64,000 nt of DNA, from the NCBI RefSeq assembly GCF_039954625.1, contig NZ_CP157199.1:1178001-1242000 (forward strand), given 5' to 3'. Both the position numbers and the translations under genes were made by a program. The notes beneath the pieces are model-generated. The model worked only from the letters and a program-made list of their open reading frames with translations, did not search any database and was not told the origin of the DNA. The stretch is from Pontimicrobium sp. SW4. GTDB taxonomy: Bacteria; Bacteroidota; Bacteroidia; Flavobacteriales; Flavobacteriaceae. Positions 8,791 through 17,830 of the stretch are shown one piece after another (the stretch's first letter is position 1; each line of letters begins with the position of its first letter).

Positions 8791-9870
8791 ATGAAAAAAT
8801 ACATATACATATTAGCGGTCACTACAGTATCACTATTAATAGCAAGTTGTGGTAGTGACGACGAGAAAGTTGTAGTGGGTAATACACAACTAATCACAGT
8901 AAAAATTAACAATGCATCGGCAAATAATAATAATCCATTTTTAGCTGTTAGCGGTAAAATTCAATCGGTTAATAGTGCCGATTTAAGCACGCGTATGATG
9001 GGTTTTGTTTCTAAAATCTATGTAAATGTTGGTGACAAAGTGAATAGAGGACAGTTATTGGTGTCTATTAATAATGCCGATTTACAAGCAAAACGCGCGC
9101 AAGTCACTGCAAGTATTACCGAAGCGACAGCTGCATTCAATAATGCCCAAAAAGACTACAACCGCTTTAAAAATTTGTTTGAAAATAATAGTGCATCACA
9201 AAAAGAGCTGGACGATGTAACAGCTCATTATGAAATGGCTAAAGCACGTTTGGAAGCTGCTAATCAAATGAAAAATGAAGTAAATGCACAATTTACATAT
9301 TCAAATATTACCGCACCTTTTAGCGGTGTTATTACTGTAAAAACAGTTAAAACAGGTGATATGGCTAACCCAGGACAACCACTAATTTCTTTAGAATCTC
9401 CAGGGAATTTTGAGGTGATTGCAATGGTGCCTGAAACCGAGATTTCTCAAATAAAGAAAAACGTTGAAGTTGATGTTTTGGTTAAATCTATAAACAAAAC
9501 ATTAAAGGGAAAGGTTTCCGAAGTTAGTACATCTGCTAAAAATACAGGTGGACAATATCTAGTAAAAATTGCTTTAGATAAAAGTGATGCCAATATGCTA
9601 TCAGGCATGTTTGCAACAGTTCAATTTCCAGTCGATAAAAATTCAACTACTGAATTGATTTTAATTCCAACTGAAGCTATAATCACAAAAGGACAGCTTT
9701 CTGGTGTGTATACAGTTAGTCAAAGTAATACAGCATTGTTACGTTGGTTACGTTTGGGTAGAACTTATGGAGACCAAGTAGAAGTATTATCTGGCTTATC
9801 TGCTAATGAATCATACATTTTATCAGCTGAAGGAAAACTCTATAATGGAGTAAAAGTAACTATTCAATAA
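8791..9870 (+). CDS. RND efflux periplasmic adaptor subunit, lipoprotein
   Basis: This 359-residue membrane-fusion protein has a lipoprotein signal (LLIASCGSD, Cys20). The split lipoyl domain (residues about 65-95 and 165-200), a short helical hairpin between them, and the beta-barrel and membrane-proximal domains follow in the AcrA/MexA order. It links the RND permease to the TolC-type channel. Gene spacing on both sides is under 10 bases, which supports one transcript. Confidence 0.9.
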   Translation: MKKYIYILAVTTVSLLIASCGSDDEKVVVGNTQLITVKINNASANNNNPFLAVSGKIQSVNSADLSTRMMGFVSKIYVNVGDKVNRGQLLVSINNADLQAKRAQVTASITEATAAFNNAQKDYNRFKNLFENNSASQKELDDVTAHYEMAKARLEAANQMKNEVNAQFTYSNITAPFSGVITVKTVKTGDMANPGQPLISLESPGNFEVIAMVPETEISQIKKNVEVDVLVKSINKTLKGKVSEVSTSAKNTGGQYLVKIALDKSDANMLSGMFATVQFPVDKNSTTELILIPTEAIITKGQLSGVYTVSQSNTALLRWLRLGRTYGDQVEVLSGLSANESYILSAEGKLYNGVKVTIQ

Positions 9871-9878
9871 CTATAATT

Positions 9879-12800
9879 ATGAAAGAAGGTTTAGCAGGAA
9901 AAATAGCCAAAAGCTTTATAGGATCTAAGCTTACGGTGCTTTTAATGATCGTATTTATGGTTGTTGGAGTGTATAGTTCGTTTTTGATACCAAGAGAGGA
10001 AGAGCCACAAATAGATGTACCAATTGCAGATATTTTTGTTGGTTATCCTGGAGCAAGTCCAACAGAAGTTGAGTCTCGTGTTATAAAACCATTAGAAAAA
10101 CTTATTTCTAATATTAAAGGCGTAGAGTATGTGTATTCTACGTCTATGAAAGAACAGGGAATGGTGATTGTACAGTTTTATGTGGGCGAAGATATTGAGC
10201 GTTCGTTTGTAAAACTCTACAACGAAATAAACAAACACATGGATCAAATGCCACAAGGTGTGACGTTCCCATTGGTAAAAACACGTGCCATTGACGATGT
10301 GCCAATGCTTGGATTAACACTTTGGAGTGAAAATTATGACGATTTTCAGCTCAACCAAATGGCACAGGAGCTCACGAGTGAAATTGAAAAGATTAATGAT
10401 GTAGCAATTACACATAAAATAGGAGGTAGAGACCGTCAATTACGTGTAGTATTGGATAAAGATAAATTGGCAGCCAGTGGGTTGGATTTTTTATCTGTTT
10501 CAGAAATGATAAAAGCCAATAACCAGCAATTAAGTTCTGGAAAATTTAATAAAAGCGATACCGAATTTTTAGTAACCACTGGAAAGTTTTTAGAAACAAT
10601 TACAGATGTTGAGAATTTGGTAGTTGGCGTGCAACAAAATCAGCCAATTTATTTAAAACAAATAGCGACTATTGTAGATGGACCAGAAATACCAAACAAA
10701 TATGTATCTCTTGGTTTTGGGGCAGCTAGCCAAAAAGCTGATACCTATAAATCGGAATATCCAGCAGTAACTATTTCAGTTGCAAAAAGAAAAGGAGCAG
10801 ATGCGATGAAAATTTCTGATGTGATCCTTGATAAGGTTGAGCATTTAAAAAAGACGCTTATTCCTGATGATGTACATGTCGAGGTTACTAGAAACTATGG
10901 AGAAACAGCTTCACAGAAAGTATCAGAACTGTTAATGCACCTTATAGGAGCTATTATTGCTGTAACGCTTGTAGTAATGCTTGCTATGGGTTGGCGAGGA
11001 GGTTTGGTAGTATTTTTATCAGTGCCAATTACGTTTGCCTTAACGCTTTTAAGTTATTACATGCTTGATTATACCCTTAACCGAATTACCTTATTCGCCT
11101 TAGTGTTTGTAACTGGTATTGTTGTCGATGACTCTATTATTATTGCCGAAAATATGCACAGGCATTTTAAAATGAAACGTTTGCCATTTAAACAGGCAGC
11201 ATTGTATGCAATTAATGAGGTTGGAAATCCAACTATTTTAGCAACATTTACAGTTATAGCCTCAGTATTACCAATGGCATTTGTATCTGGTTTAATGGGA
11301 CCATATATGAGTCCGATGCCGATAGGAGCATCGATAGCCATGTTGTTGTCTTTATTTGTGGCTTTGACCATAACTCCATATTTGGGCTATATCTTCCTTC
11401 GTGAAAAAGATAAAAAAGGCAAAGTTAAGAAGGCTAAAAAGCCAATGGAAGAGACATTTATTTTCAAGGTTTATTCAAAATTTGAAACGCCACTAATTGA
11501 AAACAAAACCAAGCGTTGGTTGTTTTTAGGGATTACATTCTTATTGTTAATGGGTTCGGTGAGTTTATTTTTTACCAAATCGGTTGCTGTAAAAATGTTG
11601 CCTTTCGATAATAAGAATGAATTTCAAGTTGTCATTGACATGCCAGAAGGCACAACTCTCGAGAGAACAGGAGTTGTCACTAAAGAAATAGCACAGTATT
11701 TATCAACCAGGCCAGAAGTAGTTAACTATCAAAGTTATGTTGGTACGTCAGCACCAATAACTTTTAATGGATTGGTGAGACATTACGATTTACGTGGAGG
11801 AAGTAATATGGCCGATATTCAAGTGAATCTTACTGATAAGCATGATAGAAGTGCACAAAGTCATGATATTGCAAAGTCGATGCGTGATGATATTCAAGCT
11901 ATTGGAAACAAGTTTAATGCTAATATAAAATTGGTTGAAGTGCCACCAGGACCTCCAGTATTGTCGACTATTGTTGCCGAAGTATATGGGCCAGATTACA
12001 GTAAGCAAATTGAAGTAGCTAATGAGATACAAAACATTTTAAAAAACACAGTTGATGTTGTTGATGTAGATTGGATGGTTGAAGATGACCAAGTTGAATA
12101 TGAATTTGTGATAGATAAGGAAAAAGCAATGCTTTATGGAGTAGCTCCACAACAAATAGCCTATACCATGAATATGGCTTTATCTAACAGAGCTATTACG
12201 ACATTGTATGATGAAGACGCTGTAAATCAAGTTGGTTTGGTATTAGCTTTAGACGAAAAAGAAAAATCTACTATTACAGATATTTCTCAGCTCAAAGTAA
12301 AGTCTCAACAAGGTAATATGGTTCCTATAGCAGACTTGGTAGATATTAAACAAAATACAAGAGCCAAAAGTATTTATAGGAAAAACCAAAAGCGTGTGGT
12401 ATATGTGTTAGCAGATATGGCAGGTGAATTGGAAAGTCCTGTATATGCCATTTTAGGAATGGAAGATAAGTTAAAAGCTATCGATCTTCCTGAAGGGTAT
12501 ACTATGAATGAATTGTATTTAAATCAACCTAAATTTGAAGACGATTATACCGTAAAATGGGATGGTGAATGGCAAATTACACTTGAGGTATTTAGGGATT
12601 TAGGAATTGCCTTTTTGGGAGTTATCATTATCATCTACATCTTAATTGTTGGTTGGTTCCAAAACTTTAAAGCACCTATTGTAATGATGGTTGCTATACC
12701 ATTATCCTTGGTTGGAATTGTATTAGGTCACTGGGTTATGGGAGCCTTTTTTACAGCAACATCTTTTATTGGTATGATTGCTTTAGCTGGAATCATGGTG

Positions 12801-13073
12801 AGAAATTCAGTCTTACTAATCGACTTTGTCAATTTGAGATTAGATGAAGGTATCCCATTAAAACAAGCGGTAATTGAAGCAGGAGCAGTAAGAACAACGC
12901 CAATCTTGTTAACAGCAGGAACAGTTGTTATTGGAGCATTTGTGATTTTGTTTGATCCAATTTTTCAAGGATTGGCTATTTCATTAATGGGAGGAACCAT
13001 TGTAAGTACAGTTCTTACGTTGTTGGTTGTGCCATTAGTGTATTATATGATTGAAAAGAAGAATTATAAATAA
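9879..13073 (+). CDS. efflux RND transporter permease subunit
   Basis: This 1064-residue inner-membrane pump has the full RND length and symmetry: one N-terminal membrane segment, a porter loop (about 45-345), six segments, a second porter loop (about 580-880) and six more. The proton-relay pair Asp417-Asp418 sits in GIVVDDSII on segment 4, so it is the AcrB/MdtB-like proton-driven class. Divergence in the porter loops prevents a substrate call. It is the third gene of the TolC-adaptor-pump operon, and a strong hairpin follows at 13109. Confidence 0.92.
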   Translation: MKEGLAGKIAKSFIGSKLTVLLMIVFMVVGVYSSFLIPREEEPQIDVPIADIFVGYPGASPTEVESRVIKPLEKLISNIKGVEYVYSTSMKEQGMVIVQFYVGEDIERSFVKLYNEINKHMDQMPQGVTFPLVKTRAIDDVPMLGLTLWSENYDDFQLNQMAQELTSEIEKINDVAITHKIGGRDRQLRVVLDKDKLAASGLDFLSVSEMIKANNQQLSSGKFNKSDTEFLVTTGKFLETITDVENLVVGVQQNQPIYLKQIATIVDGPEIPNKYVSLGFGAASQKADTYKSEYPAVTISVAKRKGADAMKISDVILDKVEHLKKTLIPDDVHVEVTRNYGETASQKVSELLMHLIGAIIAVTLVVMLAMGWRGGLVVFLSVPITFALTLLSYYMLDYTLNRITLFALVFVTGIVVDDSIIIAENMHRHFKMKRLPFKQAALYAINEVGNPTILATFTVIASVLPMAFVSGLMGPYMSPMPIGASIAMLLSLFVALTITPYLGYIFLREKDKKGKVKKAKKPMEETFIFKVYSKFETPLIENKTKRWLFLGITFLLLMGSVSLFFTKSVAVKMLPFDNKNEFQVVIDMPEGTTLERTGVVTKEIAQYLSTRPEVVNYQSYVGTSAPITFNGLVRHYDLRGGSNMADIQVNLTDKHDRSAQSHDIAKSMRDDIQAIGNKFNANIKLVEVPPGPPVLSTIVAEVYGPDYSKQIEVANEIQNILKNTVDVVDVDWMVEDDQVEYEFVIDKEKAMLYGVAPQQIAYTMNMALSNRAITTLYDEDAVNQVGLVLALDEKEKSTITDISQLKVKSQQGNMVPIADLVDIKQNTRAKSIYRKNQKRVVYVLADMAGELESPVYAILGMEDKLKAIDLPEGYTMNELYLNQPKFEDDYTVKWDGEWQITLEVFRDLGIAFLGVIIIIYILIVGWFQNFKAPIVMMVAIPLSLVGIVLGHWVMGAFFTATSFIGMIALAGIMVRNSVLLIDFVNLRLDEGIPLKQAVIEAGAVRTTPILLTAGTVVIGAFVILFDPIFQGLAISLMGGTIVSTVLTLLVVPLVYYMIEKKNYK

Positions 13074-13108
13074 AACTGCGTCAGTTCGAGTGATTCCGAA
13101 AATATTCG

Positions 13109-13152
13109 AAATTGTATCGAGAACATTACCAATGGCTTCTCGATACAATTTT
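13109..13152 (+). terminator. hairpin after the RND operon
   Basis: A perfect 14-base-pair inverted repeat (13109-13122 with 13138-13151) has a 15-base loop and is followed by a short T run. It probably ends or attenuates the efflux transcript before the PII-like gene. The T run is short, so partial read-through or an mRNA-stabilising role is possible. Confidence 0.55.
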
Positions 13153-13193
13153 CTAAAGAAAATCACTAGAAGTGACCATAAAACTAAAAAAAC

Positions 13194-13499
13194 ATGAAAC
13201 TAGTAATAGTAACAGCAGTTGAAGAATTTCAAAACGAGGTTTTGAAGTTGTTTAAAAAAGCAAATATCGAGAGTTTTAGTAGCTCAGATATTGATGGTTA
13301 TAAAAACATACCTTCTGTATTAAGGACGTCAAGTTGGTTTCCAAGTAAAAAAGGAGGTAACGAATCGAGCATGTTTTTTTCTTTTACAGATGAGAAACAT
13401 ATTGATACGCTATTCGACTTAATAAAAATGCATAATAAAAATCTGGAAACGAATAATCCTATTAAGGCGATTGTTGTTCCTATTGAAAAATTTATATAA
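13194..13499 (+). CDS. PII-like (GlnB/ferredoxin-fold) small protein
   Basis: This 101-residue protein starts with MKLVIVTAVEEFQNEVLKLFKKANIESFSS split over a beta strand, a helix and a second strand. A loop and the second beta-alpha-beta unit ending KAIVVPIEKFI follow, the beta-alpha-beta repeat pattern of PII-like proteins. The uridylylation Tyr loop of GlnB is not recognisable. Similar small proteins sit next to cation or drug RND pumps in Bacteroidota, where they may sense small ligands. It lies 120 bases after the pump gene, beyond a hairpin, and 18 bases before the DUF2892 gene. Confidence 0.6.
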   Translation: MKLVIVTAVEEFQNEVLKLFKKANIESFSSSDIDGYKNIPSVLRTSSWFPSKKGGNESSMFFSFTDEKHIDTLFDLIKMHNKNLETNNPIKAIVVPIEKFI

Positions 13500-13517
13500 A
13501 CTTAAAAATTAACTAAA

Positions 13518-13727
13518 ATGTTAAATACATATTTTAGAGTAATCGTAGGTACAATGGTGTTATTGAGTGTTGTGCTTTCTGTTTATGTAAACCCAAAATG
13601 GATGTGGTTTACTGTATTTATTGGTGTAAACTTAATACAATCGGCATTTACAAAATGGTGTTTGTTAGAAATCATACTTGTGAAATTGGGCGTTAAAAAA
13701 GGAGGGGAAGGTTGCGAAATACATTAA
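13518..13727 (+). CDS. DUF2892 / YgaP-type small membrane protein
   Basis: This 69-residue protein has two hydrophobic segments (about residues 5-25 and 28-47) and then a short tail with KWC and Gly-Glu-Gly-Cys. It matches the YgaP transmembrane (DUF2892) module, which is often attached to or placed beside rhodanese, sulfur-handling or heavy-metal genes. It follows the PII-like gene closely, and together they form a tail to the RND operon. The function is unknown; the two cysteines may matter. Confidence 0.75.
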   Translation: MLNTYFRVIVGTMVLLSVVLSVYVNPKWMWFTVFIGVNLIQSAFTKWCLLEIILVKLGVKKGGEGCEIH

Positions 13728-13747
13728 TAAAAAGTTAAACGTTTAAC

Positions 13748-13790
13748 TGACATTTCTCATTTTTAATACACAATGTTTCATGTATTTTTA
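13748..13790 (+). promoter_or_regulatory. degenerate Crp/Fnr-type box plus -7 element before the CDP-alcohol phosphotransferase
   Basis: A weak box TGAC-ATTT-CTCA (13748-13759) has two bases off consensus. The -7 element TATTTTTA (13783-13790) is centred exactly 33 bases downstream, which is the main reason to report it. The predicted start near 13795 is only about 12 bases before ATG 13807. Confidence 0.4.
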
Positions 13791-13806
13791 TGAAAATTAA
13801 AAGTGT

Positions 13807-14415
13807 ATGCTCACATTTAAAAACTATAATATAGCTGATTGGTTTTCGTTCTATAGAGTTATAGCAGCGCCTTTTCTTGTGTTATTATTATGGCTAGACG
13901 AAAGACAGCTTTTTGCATGGTTTTTATTAATTAGTTACTCAACTGATGCTATTGATGGGTATTTAGCTAGAAAGTTAAAAATAACAAGTCCAAGAGGTTC
14001 ACAATTGGATTCTTTTGGCGACCAAATAACGCTTGTGGTTGGGTTAATTGGATTACTTGTTTTTGAAAATGAATTCATCAAAAAAAATATCATTTTAATT
14101 AGCGTTGCATTTGTACCATACATTATACAAATGATTCTTGCCTATTATAAATATGGCAAGGCTACAGCATATCATACCTACTTTGCGAAATTGTCAGCTA
14201 TAATACAAAGTGCATTTATTTTATATTCTTTGTTTTTTGCTCCAAATTACGCTTTGTTTTATATCATGATTGTATTCGGACTCATAGAAACTTTTGAAGA
14301 GATAACACTTATTTTTATGTATGATAATTGGGCGTCAGATGTAAAAGGTATTTATTGGGCGCTTAGAGATAAGCGTCGTTTGAAAAAGGACAAAAATCAA
14401 CATGATATTCTCTAA
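13807..14415 (+). CDS. CDP-alcohol phosphatidyltransferase family protein
   Basis: This 202-residue integral membrane enzyme carries the family signature D-G-x2-A-R-x8-G-x3-D-x3-D (Asp-Gly-Tyr-Leu-Ala-Arg at about residue 46, ending Ser-Phe-Gly-Asp), complete with all catalytic Asp. About five or six hydrophobic segments surround it. It transfers a phospho-alcohol from a CDP donor in phospholipid synthesis; the acceptor (glycerol-P, inositol or other) cannot be read from the motif. Its TAA overlaps the ATG of the metallophosphoesterase gene, so both act from one message. Confidence 0.85.
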   Translation: MLTFKNYNIADWFSFYRVIAAPFLVLLLWLDERQLFAWFLLISYSTDAIDGYLARKLKITSPRGSQLDSFGDQITLVVGLIGLLVFENEFIKKNIILISVAFVPYIIQMILAYYKYGKATAYHTYFAKLSAIIQSAFILYSLFFAPNYALFYIMIVFGLIETFEEITLIFMYDNWASDVKGIYWALRDKRRLKKDKNQHDIL

Positions 14416-15638
14416 TGCGAAGCTACTCATTATTTACTATTTTACTTTTGTGTATTGCAATATTGGTAGTAGATATTTTTGCTTTTTATTGGTTGCAATC
14501 CATGACCCAACTTATTGATTCTGTATTTTTTAGAAATACCATCCATATTGCGTTTTGGGTTTTTACTATTGGACTTATTATATCGATAATGGTACTAAAA
14601 GTAAGATTAGATGATATAGACCCCAGAAGAAAACAACTGCTCGTATCTTCATTGTATGGGTTAACAATATCTTCATTTATTCCCAAAATAATTTTTGTAA
14701 TTGTTATTTCAATTTTATTCTTTACAAACTTTGTGTTTTCAGAAAAAGAATCACTCTTAGTTATTCCACTTATAGGTTTATTTTCTGGATTTCTGCCTTT
14801 TTTTGTAATTGTCTATGGTATTTTTAAGTCAATTTATAACTTTAAAATCTATCATTTAAAAATTGAATTCAAAGACTTACCTAAAACATTCAATGGTTTA
14901 AGAATTGTACATATTTCAGATTTACATTTAGGTAGTTTCAATTATCGATTTCATATTTTAAAGCGTGCTGTAAGCAAGATTAATCATTTAAAACCAGACC
15001 TTATTTTCTTTACTGGAGATTTGGTAAATAATTATGCTTGGGAATTACGTGGATGGACTAGAGTATTCAGGAAATTATCAGCAACAATAGGTAAATATGC
15101 TGTTTTGGGGAATCATGATTATGGAGATTATAGTGAATGGAATTCCAAAAAAGAAAAGCAAGAAAATTTTAAAGCCATTAAGAATTTTTATAAGGAGAAT
15201 GATTTTAACATATTGCTTAATCAATCGGATATAATTGAAAAAGACAATGATAAAATAGCAATTATTGGTGTCGAAAACTGGGGTAAACCACCGTTTAAGC
15301 AATATGGCGATTTGCAAAAAGCTATTAATAAAGTTGGAGCTATTCCATTTAAAATACTGCTATCTCACGACCCATCACATTGGACAGAAGAAGTGGTTGA
15401 CAAAACCAACATAGCCTTAACACTATCTGGGCATACTCATGGTATGCAAGCTGCACTTCAATACAAACAGTTGCAGTGGAGCCCCATAAAGTATAAATAC
15501 AAGCATTGGGCAGGTTTATACAATAGCAAAAACCAATATTTACATGTCAATCGAGGTTTAGGTTGGTTAGGTTTTCCAGGAAGGTTGGGTATGCGACCAG
15601 AAATTAGTTTAATAGAGCTAAAGGTCGAGACTGATTAA
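14415..15638 (+). CDS. membrane-anchored metallophosphoesterase
   Basis: This 407-residue protein has four N-terminal membrane segments (residues about 5-28, 40-62, 85-105, 112-135). The calcineurin-like domain follows with HISDLHLG (Asp169, His171), FTGDLVN, GNHDYGD, LLSHDP and SGHTHG, all five metal-binding blocks intact. It resembles YkuE/UDP-diacylglucosamine hydrolase relatives that act on phospholipid-linked phosphate. Coupling to the CDP-alcohol phosphotransferase suggests a lipid substrate, which is inference. Its last two codons are inside the next promoter's Crp/Fnr-type box. Confidence 0.85.
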   Translation: MRSYSLFTILLLCIAILVVDIFAFYWLQSMTQLIDSVFFRNTIHIAFWVFTIGLIISIMVLKVRLDDIDPRRKQLLVSSLYGLTISSFIPKIIFVIVISILFFTNFVFSEKESLLVIPLIGLFSGFLPFFVIVYGIFKSIYNFKIYHLKIEFKDLPKTFNGLRIVHISDLHLGSFNYRFHILKRAVSKINHLKPDLIFFTGDLVNNYAWELRGWTRVFRKLSATIGKYAVLGNHDYGDYSEWNSKKEKQENFKAIKNFYKENDFNILLNQSDIIEKDNDKIAIIGVENWGKPPFKQYGDLQKAINKVGAIPFKILLSHDPSHWTEEVVDKTNIALTLSGHTHGMQAALQYKQLQWSPIKYKYKHWAGLYNSKNQYLHVNRGLGWLGFPGRLGMRPEISLIELKVETD

Positions 15639-15674
15639 TATCATAGTCTAAGGCGTAAATATTAAATAACTTAG
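15632..15674 (+). promoter_or_regulatory. Crp/Fnr-type box plus -7 element for the 15689 operon
   Basis: A perfect palindrome TGAT-TAAT-ATCA (15632-15643) overlaps the last codons and stop of the metallophosphoesterase gene. The -7 element TAACTTAG (15667-15674) is centred 33 bases downstream. The predicted start near 15679 leaves a leader of only about 10 bases. Confidence 0.65.
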
Positions 15675-15688
15675 ACAAAATGTGAACC

Positions 15689-16204
15689 ATGTATCCTAAA
15701 AAGAAAATATTATTACTTGTTTTATTTACGGGAATGCTTTTGTTGCTATTTGGAATTTGGTATAAATATGAATATTCCATGGAAACAGCTAAAGAGTTTC
15801 AAGTAAATTTTCCCGATTACAGTCGTAAAATTGTTATTGCTACTCAAGGCAGTGATTTTAAAAATGCGGTTACAAACAAAATTATTAATCATTTTGAGCA
15901 GGATTCAATTTTTATAAAAGTTATTGATGTGTCTTCACTCTCAAAAATTAATCCTAAAGATTATAATGCAATTGTATTAATTCATACATGGGAAAACTGG
16001 AAACCCCCTGTTGATATTGAAGAATTTATTAATAGAACAACAACTGATAAAAACAAAATTATTCCGTTTACAACTTCTGGACAAGGCTCATATAAAATGG
16101 AAGGGGTTAATGCCATTACTGGAGCATCTAAATTAGAAGAAATAGATTCTTTCTCAAAAGCAATTATCGATAAGTTAAAACCATTAATAAAACCCATTCT
16201 TTAA
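15689..16204 (+). CDS. flavodoxin-like domain protein, membrane-anchored
   Basis: This 171-residue protein has one N-terminal membrane segment (residues 7-25). The following alpha/beta domain opens with a strand-loop KIVIATQGSDFKNAV, then DYNAIVLIHTWENWKPP, and IIPFTTSGQGSYKMEGV. These blocks correspond to the three FMN loops of flavodoxin-like proteins, although the classical T/S-x-T-G-N-T P-loop is not conserved, so FMN binding is uncertain. It heads a short operon with a pyridoxamine-oxidase-like gene and a zinc-ribbon gene under a perfect box. Confidence 0.55.
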   Translation: MYPKKKILLLVLFTGMLLLLFGIWYKYEYSMETAKEFQVNFPDYSRKIVIATQGSDFKNAVTNKIINHFEQDSIFIKVIDVSSLSKINPKDYNAIVLIHTWENWKPPVDIEEFINRTTTDKNKIIPFTTSGQGSYKMEGVNAITGASKLEEIDSFSKAIIDKLKPLIKPIL

Positions 16205-16214
16205 TACTAAAACG

Positions 16215-16670
16215 ATGATAAAAAACTTAAATATAAAAGAGAGTCTCTTTATCCTTGAAAACAATTATATAGGTCACTTGTCCTACATCTATCAAAACAA
16301 ACCCTATGTGGTACCAATTACTTATTATTTTGACCAAGTTAATAATGCCATTATTTGTTACTCTGGAGAGGGTCATAAAATAACTGCAATGAGAAAAAAC
16401 AATGCAGTATCACTTCAAGTTTCAGAAATCTCTACTGTTAACAATTGGAAGTCCGTATTGGTTCATGGTAAGTTTGAGCAGCACTTTGGTAGTGATGCTA
16501 AGTCATATCTTCATGTATTCTCATTAGGTGTTAAAGATGTTATTATGGAAAAAGAGCATATTAAACTAGACTATATTAGCGAGTTTTCTAGTAAAATTTA
16601 TAAAGGAGATAACCCTATCGTGTATTTAATCAAAATAGAAGGCATTACTGGTAAAAAAAGAAGATATTAA
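16215..16670 (+). CDS. pyridoxamine 5'-phosphate oxidase family (flavin-binding split barrel) protein
   Basis: This 151-residue protein has the split-barrel pattern of PNPOx-like proteins: an N-terminal helix (LNIKESLFILE), then GHLSYIYQNKPYVVPITYYF, the loop GHKITAMRKNN and W-KSVLVHGKFE. It resembles the Nim/general-stress FMN-binding subgroup more than true PdxH, which is longer. FMN or F420 binding is expected but the substrate is unknown. It starts 10 bases after the flavodoxin-like gene, which fits a shared redox role. Confidence 0.8.
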   Translation: MIKNLNIKESLFILENNYIGHLSYIYQNKPYVVPITYYFDQVNNAIICYSGEGHKITAMRKNNAVSLQVSEISTVNNWKSVLVHGKFEQHFGSDAKSYLHVFSLGVKDVIMEKEHIKLDYISEFSSKIYKGDNPIVYLIKIEGITGKKRRY

Positions 16671-16683
16671 AAAACAGAGAATT

Positions 16684-16950
16684 ATGAAAACTATAAAAAA
16701 CAATAAGTTTTGCCAAAGTTGTGGGATGCCAATACAAAAAGATCCTGAAAAAGGAGGTACAAATGTAGGTGGAACTAAGAATAAAAACTATTGTAGTTAC
16801 TGTTATCAAGATGGCGATTTTTTATTTAATGGAACAGTAAAAGAAATGCAAGCCTTTTGTAAAGATAAGATGGTAGAGAACGGATCTTCAAAATTTATAG
16901 CATGGTTATTTACAAGAGTTATCCCAAGATTGGAACGTTGGAAAAAATAA
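16684..16950 (+). CDS. putative zinc-ribbon domain protein
   Basis: This 88-residue protein has four cysteines in two pairs, Cys10-x2-Cys13 and Cys37-x2-Cys40 (FCQSCGMPI ... NYCSYCYQDG), the layout of the zf-ribbon_2 (putative zinc ribbon) family. A short basic C-terminal part with Trp residues follows. It is third in the 15689 operon. In other bacteria this module occurs alone or joined to AraC-type domains; no DNA-binding helix is visible here. Confidence 0.75.
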   Translation: MKTIKNNKFCQSCGMPIQKDPEKGGTNVGGTKNKNYCSYCYQDGDFLFNGTVKEMQAFCKDKMVENGSSKFIAWLFTRVIPRLERWKK

Positions 16951-16958
16951 CTATATAC

Positions 16959-17807
16959 TTATGTGTTGGCTAACACATTAATAAGTTTTTTGCATCCACC
17001 TTGTTTTATATATTCGGTGTGATCTTTTAAATCTTTGAATTTTTTTCCACAAATATCACTACATAGTATTTTTTTATCAGTTTCTTTATTAAAAGCCTTT
17101 AATATTTTTTTAGCCACTTTGTTGTTGAAGAAAGGTGGTTTTTTACTTGTGTTCTCTCGGCACCAATCTAGCATACGTTTCCATATAGTAGTACTTAATG
17201 CACCACAAGCATTCCCACTCAAACCAAGACCACCAGCAAATCCCGCAACCATCACAGTTTCTTCATAACTAGCTCCTATTTGTTTCAAAACTTCTGATGT
17301 GCAACACAATGGCTTGTCTACTATAACAATATCCGCCGACAGACTTTTAGTTGCTGTTTCAACTGCTTCTGGTGCCCATTGTTCAGCGAGATTAAAGCAA
17401 AGACTATTGTTCATCCCTTGAAGTGTGGTTTTAAGCATAAATTTTGTCATACCCAAAATAGTTGTGAGATTATAACCAATTATGTCTTTACAATTTGTAG
17501 CTCCAGAGGTTTTTACAAAAGAGGTGATGATGTCTTGTGTCGCATTAACTGCAATGGTAATGGCTTTGTCAAGGTTTTTATGTTTACGGAAAGATTCGGC
17601 TCCAATTGCCAAAGCTGTTCCCCAAAGCATCCCACATTGATGGCCTTGATTTAAAATGCCTCCTGCTAATGGATTAAGAGCACGCTCTTCATGCTCCATT
17701 GATTGCTCAAATTCACGATTTAATAAATGCGCAAAAGTTCTAGAGCATGTTTGGCATTTTCTAAAAACTTCTTTGGCATCATTCTGGTTTTTTATTGATG
17801 CTTTCAT
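16959..17807 (-). CDS. C_GCAxxG_C_C family redox protein with two domains
   Basis: This 282-residue protein appears to be a tandem of two C_GCAxxG_C_C modules. The first half has KCQTCSRTF, then GHQCGMLWG, then TNCKDIIG. The second half has LCCTSEVL, GNACGALST, then LCSDICGKKF and GGCKKLINV. Cysteines and Gly-rich helical turns recur in the same order in both. Single-domain members are about 130-150 residues. Function is unknown; metal or redox cofactor binding is suspected. It is transcribed divergently from the bactofilin-like operon, with one shared box between them. Confidence 0.75.
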   Translation of the reverse strand: MKASIKNQNDAKEVFRKCQTCSRTFAHLLNREFEQSMEHEERALNPLAGGILNQGHQCGMLWGTALAIGAESFRKHKNLDKAITIAVNATQDIITSFVKTSGATNCKDIIGYNLTTILGMTKFMLKTTLQGMNNSLCFNLAEQWAPEAVETATKSLSADIVIVDKPLCCTSEVLKQIGASYEETVMVAGFAGGLGLSGNACGALSTTIWKRMLDWCRENTSKKPPFFNNKVAKKILKAFNKETDKKILCSDICGKKFKDLKDHTEYIKQGGCKKLINVLANT

Positions 17808-17830
17808 TTTATTTAAAATTAAATTCTTTT

